Source: Chryseolinea sp. H1M3-3
Lineage (GTDB): Bacteria > Bacteroidota > Bacteroidia > Cytophagales > Cyclobacteriaceae
NCBI RefSeq assembly: GCF_029360725.1
Contig: NZ_JARKMY010000010.1
Location: 512,339 to 576,338 of the forward strand
Reading direction: 5' to 3'
DNA: 64,000 nt
Of the stretch, positions 59,108 to 64,000 are shown one piece after another. The notes under the pieces are model-generated. The model had not been told where the DNA came from. It ran no database searches and was given only the letters and a program-made list of their open reading frames with translations. Positions within the stretch are counted from its first letter, which is position 1, and each line of letters opens with the position of its first letter. A program made the position numbers and the translations under genes.

Positions 59108-61810
59108 TTACCGGTTTGATTCTGAGGAATCGAAGGCGAGGGTGATGATTCCTTTGTAGTCTTTGTCGGAGTATTTCAGGTTGTAGAAGTACATGCCGGA
59201 GACTTCGCCTTCGGCGTACCATCGGAAGTCGCGGGAGGCGCTTTCGTAAACGCGTTTACCCCACCGGTTGAAGATGATGATGCCTTCAAATACACCGGTG
59301 CAGTTATCGGTTGGGAGAATGTTAACCAGCTCGCCGGTGTTTTCATCTTCTTTTACCATGGCAAAAAAATCATTGCGATTATCGCCGTTGGGAGTAACAA
59401 AGTTTGGTGGCAGAAATTCCTTTCCTTCATTTTCCAAGTCATTGATATTGATGTTGACAACAACGGTATCTCCCATCTGACTATAACATTTGTCGTCGAC
59501 TACCCGGAACGTAAACGTATACTGATTCCGATACGAGTCTCCCGTAAATATGGAGCAGTCGGGATTCCAGGAAAATGTACTCTGAACGGTGCCACGTCCT
59601 TCTGCATTGGCGAAAACATAACCAGTAGGCTCGACGTTGCCTTCCGCTTTGATGAGCTCCAATTTTAATAAATCAGCTTGCGGAGATTTGTCCTTGTCTG
59701 TTCCTAACAACGCCAGTGTAATTTGCTGGCCCAGTACGGCGGTCATGCTGTTGTCCGCCGCCATTTGGATGTCCTGGTTCATGTTCACCACCTGCAACAG
59801 CGGTTCCTGATTGTCAGGCGGATAAAGTTTTACGGTAACGTCAAGGGTATCCGCGTTGTAGTAGCGGCACTTATTAACATGATCGACTACAATAAACTGA
59901 AATGTGAATTCATCTTTCTTTCTAAGGTCAACCTCATCACAAAATATATTCCACTGAAATTTAGACTGGACAAAGTTGTTTCCTGTCGCCGTTGGGAAAC
60001 TCACATTATACTTGGTGATATCGAAGCCCACACCGCGTACATCAAGTACAATTAAATCATTGTCGGCGTCGATACCTTTTACATTGAAGGTGAGTGATTC
60101 ATTGATTTTCCGTTTTAATCCGGTTACACTTCTTTCAAAAGGATCCAGGGTAAGATCGGAATCAATAATCGGTACCGTATTGCCTGGCAGTTTAACCGTC
60201 AATGCGAAGTTCATGATATCGGGTTGCGCGAGCGTACACTCATCGATATCATCCAGTAACACCATAAAATTAAATGACGTCTTTTTTGAAAAATCCACTA
60301 CATCACACCGCGTATCCCATTGAAGCTGGGCTTCATACAACCCGCTCTCACTTTTTACCTGGGTGAAGGTCATGCCGTAGTCTTCCAGGCGAAATCCCTG
60401 CGGTATGATGCCCGCCACCAGTTTGTCGCCATCATCATCCAACCCGCGGATCAGCCACGTTTTAATTTCACCTTCATTTATTACTTCCGTAACGTCCGGT
60501 GTTGTGAAATAAGGAAGGGCATTCGGCGGTGGCGTGATGTCCACTGTTATGCGCAACGTATCGGATAGCGGCAGACTGCAGGCATCGTCATACGCCACGA
60601 TCCCCACCTGAAACGGCCCAGCGACATACGGACATTTCTCAAAACATATATCAAATGCAATGGTACTTCCATTCACCAACGTAGCATTCGAAATATCCGG
60701 CAGTATTCCGCTTACATCTTTCTTAAAACCGAGTGGTATCGCTTTGATCTTCACCTTCTCTGAGAAGTTGTCGTCCTGCTTACTCGCATCGGGATCGGAT
60801 ACCTGGACCTGAACGCAGCGCACAGAGTCTGCAACGGTGCCGCTAAAGGTAACCTGCATGTCTTCGTCGAATGAAAATCCGGGATCGCCTAATTTCTTAC
60901 CCAAAATCTGAGGTGCTTCAGCGCGGGGACAAACATCGACCACCAGCATTTGAAAATCTCTTCGCACCTCCCCTATTTTCACGCCGTTTCTAAATTCGTC
61001 GCACTTTACGGCAAACACATACAATCCTTGCTGCGAAGGTGTGGCGGTCAGAAACCCATCGGTTGTGATCTTCATGTCGGGATCACCGTTAATAATTTTA
61101 TCCAGGCTAAAAGGATTTCGCCAGGTCACCAACGGATAGGGTGCTGACTGCGGTGGCGGAAGTGCAATGATAGAATGCGTACTCAGTGGTGTTACCAAAG
61201 AATAAGCCAGCGAATCGCCGTCATCATCGACGCCTGCAAAGTCTACGTAATAAGGTCTGCGTGGACAAGCATAATCGCTCAGCGGCGGAAACAAACGAGG
61301 AGAAGAATTAATAAATGGCGCGCCATCTTTTACTACGGCAGGAAACTCAAGATAGAAAGTCTGACCGGCGGCACGACCACTGACGTCGGGATTCTCAGAA
61401 TAAACATTGGTGATGGCATAGTTTCTACAGCACCGCTCCCAGCTGATATAATATCCACCCGGATCATTGTAGCGTGTATCAGAAAGCACGATGTTGGTGG
61501 TATATACTAACCTGGACGTCCAGATTTCACCGCGTGAACATGCGGGTTGCGTATAGGTTACGTTGGTTTCTGTAGGACTTCCAAAAGAAACATTTTGCAT
61601 GAACACATTGTCACGCTTACGGTAGATGGTGGCCAAAACACTGTTATCACGGGCACCCGGACTACCATTGATTTTATCAAAATATAAAATAAGATTGACG
61701 CGATAGTTATTACCAGAAATATGAACCAGCTCAAATTCCCCTCCTACTATGTGGGACGCCATCGCCGGAAACGTTAAAATGCAGAGAATAACAAGTAAGC
61801 CCCTTTTCAT
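59108..61810 (-). CDS. Large T9SS type B (gliding-motility C-terminal domain) protein
   Basis: 900 residues starting MKRGLLVILCILTFPAMASH, a signal peptide followed by IVGGEFELVHISGNNYRVNL, the usual start of a widespread Bacteroidota family of big extracellular proteins. Several Ig/cadherin-like repeats follow (VDDDGDSLAYSLVTPLS, GLDDDGDKLVAGIIPQG, GIDADNDLIVLDVRGVG, GTDKDKSPQADLLKLEL). They alternate with SxxxW-x-D/C units such as YEAQLQWDTRCDVVDF and VQSKFQWNIFCDEVDL. The C-terminus is the type B sorting domain: FLPPNFVTPNGDNRNDFFAM, then GIIIFNRWGKRVYESASRDF and GMYFYNLKYSDKDYKGIITL. Confidence 0.93.
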   Translation of the reverse strand: MKRGLLVILCILTFPAMASHIVGGEFELVHISGNNYRVNLILYFDKINGSPGARDNSVLATIYRKRDNVFMQNVSFGSPTETNVTYTQPACSRGEIWTSRLVYTTNIVLSDTRYNDPGGYYISWERCCRNYAITNVYSENPDVSGRAAGQTFYLEFPAVVKDGAPFINSSPRLFPPLSDYACPRRPYYVDFAGVDDDGDSLAYSLVTPLSTHSIIALPPPQSAPYPLVTWRNPFSLDKIINGDPDMKITTDGFLTATPSQQGLYVFAVKCDEFRNGVKIGEVRRDFQMLVVDVCPRAEAPQILGKKLGDPGFSFDEDMQVTFSGTVADSVRCVQVQVSDPDASKQDDNFSEKVKIKAIPLGFKKDVSGILPDISNATLVNGSTIAFDICFEKCPYVAGPFQVGIVAYDDACSLPLSDTLRITVDITPPPNALPYFTTPDVTEVINEGEIKTWLIRGLDDDGDKLVAGIIPQGFRLEDYGMTFTQVKSESGLYEAQLQWDTRCDVVDFSKKTSFNFMVLLDDIDECTLAQPDIMNFALTVKLPGNTVPIIDSDLTLDPFERSVTGLKRKINESLTFNVKGIDADNDLIVLDVRGVGFDITKYNVSFPTATGNNFVQSKFQWNIFCDEVDLRKKDEFTFQFIVVDHVNKCRYYNADTLDVTVKLYPPDNQEPLLQVVNMNQDIQMAADNSMTAVLGQQITLALLGTDKDKSPQADLLKLELIKAEGNVEPTGYVFANAEGRGTVQSTFSWNPDCSIFTGDSYRNQYTFTFRVVDDKCYSQMGDTVVVNININDLENEGKEFLPPNFVTPNGDNRNDFFAMVKEDENTGELVNILPTDNCTGVFEGIIIFNRWGKRVYESASRDFRWYAEGEVSGMYFYNLKYSDKDYKGIITLAFDSSESNR

Positions 61811-61891
61811 ATCCCGTCACAAACAAGAAAATAAATATAGAGAATTCGGTCGAAGGAGAAAACCCCCGCATTTCTGTAATTTGACCACCCA

Positions 61892-63346
61892 ATGAAAAAG
61901 GGAGACATAATTGAGAATATTGTAGTCCAAAGCATGGCCGCTGAGGGCAAATGTGTAGCAAGATTAAATAATCTGGTCATTTTTTTAGAGGGTGGCGCCC
62001 CCGGCGATACCGTGGATGTGATGCTTACCAAAATAAAAAGTTCTTTCCTGGAGGGGAAAGTGACAGCGATCAAAGCGTTATCGCCGCACCGCACGCAGCC
62101 GTTCTGTATCCATTTCGGACTTTGTGGCGGATGCTCGTGGCAACATATTGATTATGCGCAGCAATTGGAATACAAACAGCAACAGGCGGTAGATCACCTG
62201 GAACGGATCGGCGGGTTACAGCTTCCTCCGATAACGCCGATTGTTCCATCGAACAAAACACGCTACTACCGAAACAAGCTCGACTATACCTTTTCGGCGC
62301 AACGCTGGCTTACAAGAGAAGAAATGCAGGTAAAGAAAGCGATGGCGTTGGATGAAAATTCAAATGAGTCGCTTCCTCCCCCAGAACCTGCATTAGGATA
62401 TCACATCCCGCGCAAATATGATCTGGTGTTTGATGTGAAGGTCTGTTATCTGCAGCCAGCGCCGTCTGATGCGATAAGGCTGGCGGTGAGAGATGAAGCG
62501 GTAAAAAATAACATTCCGTTTTTTGACCTGCGAAAACAAATCGGTTTTTTGAGGACCATCACCATTCGTACCGCCAACACGGGAGAAGTGATGATCATTC
62601 TCCAGGTGACGTATGATAAGATGGAGTGGACGGAAAAAATATTGAAACGGCTGGAGCAGGATTTTCCTCAGATCACCTCTTTTCAATATGTCATTAATGG
62701 GAAGAAGAATGATACTTTCAGCGATTTAAATATTCTTACCTGGAAAGGCAATCCATACATTACAGAAACGATGCCTAAACCCGATGGAACGGGTGTGCTA
62801 CAGTTTCGGGTAGGTCCAAAGTCTTTTTATCAAACGAATGCTGATCAGGCGCATGAACTTTATAAGATCGCCTGGCGGATGGCGGATCTTCAAGGTGATG
62901 AGTTAGTATATGATTTGTATACAGGCACGGGTACTATTGCGAACTACGTTGCGTGTCATGCGAAAAAAGTTATTGGATTAGAATATGTGGCGGCGGCAAT
63001 AGAAGATGCGAAGTCGAATTCAGTGTTAAACAACATTACGAATACAGAATTTTTTGCTGGTGATATTAAGGATTTGCTGGATGATGAATTTCTTGCTGTT
63101 CATGTAAGACCTGATACAGTTATAACGGACCCGCCACGCGCCGGTATGCACGAGGATGTTTGTAAAATGCTATTGAAGGCGGAGCCGCGGAAGATTGTTT
63201 ATGTGAGTTGTAATCCGGCGACACAGGCGCGGGATTTAAGTATACTTTCGGAGAAATATGAGATTGTGGCGGTGCAGCCGGTGGATATGTTTCCGCATAC
63301 GGTGCATGTGGAGAATGTGGTGAAGTTGGTGAGGAAAGAGATTTAG
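61892..63346 (+). CDS. rlmD: 23S rRNA (uracil-1939-C5)-methyltransferase
   Basis: 484 residues. An N-terminal TRAM-like domain (GDIIENIVVQSMAAEGKCVA, then FLEGGAPGDTVDVMLTKIKS) precedes the 4Fe-4S Cys cluster CIHFGLCGGCSWQHIDYAQQ. The methyltransferase has VGPKSFYQTNADQAHELYKI, LVYDLYTGTGTIANYVACHA, TDPPRAGMHEDV and the catalytic VSCNPATQARDLSIL. A Bacteroidota-type insert (SLPPPEPALGYHIPRKYDLV) is present. This housekeeping gene indicates a chromosome. Confidence 0.93.
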   Translation: MKKGDIIENIVVQSMAAEGKCVARLNNLVIFLEGGAPGDTVDVMLTKIKSSFLEGKVTAIKALSPHRTQPFCIHFGLCGGCSWQHIDYAQQLEYKQQQAVDHLERIGGLQLPPITPIVPSNKTRYYRNKLDYTFSAQRWLTREEMQVKKAMALDENSNESLPPPEPALGYHIPRKYDLVFDVKVCYLQPAPSDAIRLAVRDEAVKNNIPFFDLRKQIGFLRTITIRTANTGEVMIILQVTYDKMEWTEKILKRLEQDFPQITSFQYVINGKKNDTFSDLNILTWKGNPYITETMPKPDGTGVLQFRVGPKSFYQTNADQAHELYKIAWRMADLQGDELVYDLYTGTGTIANYVACHAKKVIGLEYVAAAIEDAKSNSVLNNITNTEFFAGDIKDLLDDEFLAVHVRPDTVITDPPRAGMHEDVCKMLLKAEPRKIVYVSCNPATQARDLSILSEKYEIVAVQPVDMFPHTVHVENVVKLVRKEI

Positions 63347-63470
63347 AGTTGAGTGTGGAGGGCGAAGGGTGAGTGTGGAGTGTGGAGTGTGAGGGTGAGT
63401 GTGAGTGTGAGTGTGAGTGAGTGGGTGGAGGGTAAAGGGTGGCGGAGCAGTAGTGTGCTGTTCAAAGTGT
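63347..63470. repeat. GTGAGTGTGGAG-type simple sequence
   Basis: A low-complexity G/T/A-rich run built from GTGAGTGTG and GTGGAGTGTG units follows rlmD. It resembles the purine-rich segment of the array at 57.8-58.9 kb. Confidence 0.65.
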
Positions 63471-63620
63471 GCTCATTCGAAGGGGCAGATCCTTCGCGCC
63501 GCGCGGGGCGGACGCGCGGGGCCTTGCTCAGGACATCGGTTCGCGGGGGGCGGTGGGCTTTCGAAGGGGCCGATTCTTTCGGGCATCGGTTAACGGGGAG
63601 GGTGGGTGTTTTGAACAGCT
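63471..63620. repeat. Intergenic repeat, about 150 bp, copy 1
   Basis: This copy matches 63766-63920 closely, with a GC-rich core (CAGATCCTTCGCGCCGCGCG, then GGCCTTGCTCAGGACATCGG, then CGAAGGGGCCGATTCTTTCG). The shared CAGATCCTTCG links it to the arrays at 58 kb. Confidence 0.8.
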
Positions 63621-63629
63621 CAGTTCCAA

Positions 63630-63658
63630 TTCTATTCTATTCTATTCTATTCTATTCC
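63630..63658. repeat. TTCTA-type pentanucleotide microsatellite
   Basis: About five copies of ATTCT in a row, then degenerate ATTCC units to 63680. Such runs are prone to slippage. Confidence 0.85.
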
Positions 63659-63671
63659 AATTCAATTCCAT

Positions 63672-63765
63672 TCCTTTCCATTGGATCCGATTTCCTGAGT
63701 GGGGAACGTGTGATGGGATGCGGGAGCGAAGGATCTGTTGCAGGTTAACGTGCTGATCCAAGGGC
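63672..63765. repeat. Inverted copy of the 58-kb repeat motif
   Basis: Read on the reverse strand this segment gives GTTAACCTGCAACAGATCCT, TCGCTCCCGCATCC, and CCCCACTCAGGAAATCGGAT. It corresponds to the GTTAACCGGCGACAGATCCT and CCACTCAGG parts of the tandem units at 58 kb. Confidence 0.65.
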
Positions 63766-63920
63766 GCTCTTTTGAAGGGGCAGATCCTTCGCATCGCGCG
63801 GGGCAAGCGCGCAGGGCCTTGCTCAGGACATCGGTTCGCGGGGGGCGGTGGGCTTTCGAAGGGGCCGATTCTTTCGGCATCGGTTAACGGGGGGTGATGC
63901 GGTTTCGAACAGCGGATTCT
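63766..63920. repeat. Intergenic repeat, about 150 bp, copy 2
   Basis: Second copy of the 63471-63620 repeat in the same orientation. It differs by a few substitutions within GCGCGGGGCAAGCGCGCAGG and then runs to TTCGAACAGC like copy 1. The last 80 bp of the window show nothing further. Confidence 0.8.
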
Positions 63921-64000
63921 TGGAAATCGGTAAATGGATGGGTAGCTTTCAAAACATTTTTTTTGAAAACGATTTATTGAGAGGTGCAGGCTCCATTTAG

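Noticed and set aside
63353..63880. Open frames in the last 600 bp
   Set aside because: They are composed of repeat and microsatellite sequence and differ between the two repeat copies.

Overview
The window looks like chromosomal DNA of a gliding, soil-type Bacteroidota, most likely a Cytophagales relative. The evidence is several type IX secretion cargo proteins (C-terminal sorting domains of both the short 'type A' and the gliding-motility 'type B' kind), a PorP/SprF-OmpA protein, an ECF42 sigma cluster, Bacteroidota-type integrase and mobilisation genes, and one clean TTG-N19-TAnnTTTG promoter at 51.6 kb. No species is claimed.

Layout. (1) 1-4.9 kb: a membrane-anchored winged-helix regulator cut by the left edge with a divergent secreted protein, a degenerate phospholipase-D-like protein, and the first copy of a 1.1-kb cassette (protein of 189 aa) that recurs almost identically at 28.4-29.5 kb. 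(2) 4.9-7.7 kb: an ECF42 sigma factor with RibD/DHFR-like, SnoaL-like and YciI (DGPF) genes. (3) 7.9-11.8 kb: a leftward operon of ArsR-rhodanese, rhodanese-MBL (persulfide dioxygenase-like), nucleoside phosphorylase-like and MFS genes behind a perfect inverted-repeat operator. (4) 11.8-29.5 kb: T9SS cargo and PorP/SprF genes mixed with a gene graveyard (metallophosphoesterase, relaxase, Fic-like and SRAP fragments), and a tripartite HipBST-type toxin-antitoxin system. (5) 30-37.6 kb: secreted metalloprotease, secreted barrel-type proteins and a small-protein/6-TM/histidine kinase/response regulator operon, with a recurring AGGA-N4-TCCT motif. (6) 38.3-41.5 kb: a three-gene operon of a membrane protein, a trypsin-like serine protease and an outer-membrane protein. 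(7) 41.9-52.4 kb: a mobilisable integrative element or its remnant: relaxase with an overlapping out-of-frame membrane protein gene, frameshifted mobC, repeat-rich origin-like DNA, replication/excision-type HTH genes and an N-terminally truncated integrase. It flanks a cargo of metallophosphoesterase, ABC-type ATPase, thymidylate kinase-like, uracil-DNA-glycosylase-like, B12-type radical SAM, PIN and HTH-ImmA/IrrE proteins. (8) 52.4-64 kb: a broken response regulator, further secreted proteins, tRNA-Lys, tandem and dispersed intergenic repeats, and housekeeping rlmD.

The best candidates for an undescribed system are the membrane protein / trypsin-like protease / outer-membrane protein operon (38.4-41.5 kb) and the nucleotide- and DNA-centred cargo of the mobile element (44.8-51.6 kb). 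The two share a related roughly 60-bp leader immediately upstream of their first ATG. All assignments are by reading the sequence; no database search was made.
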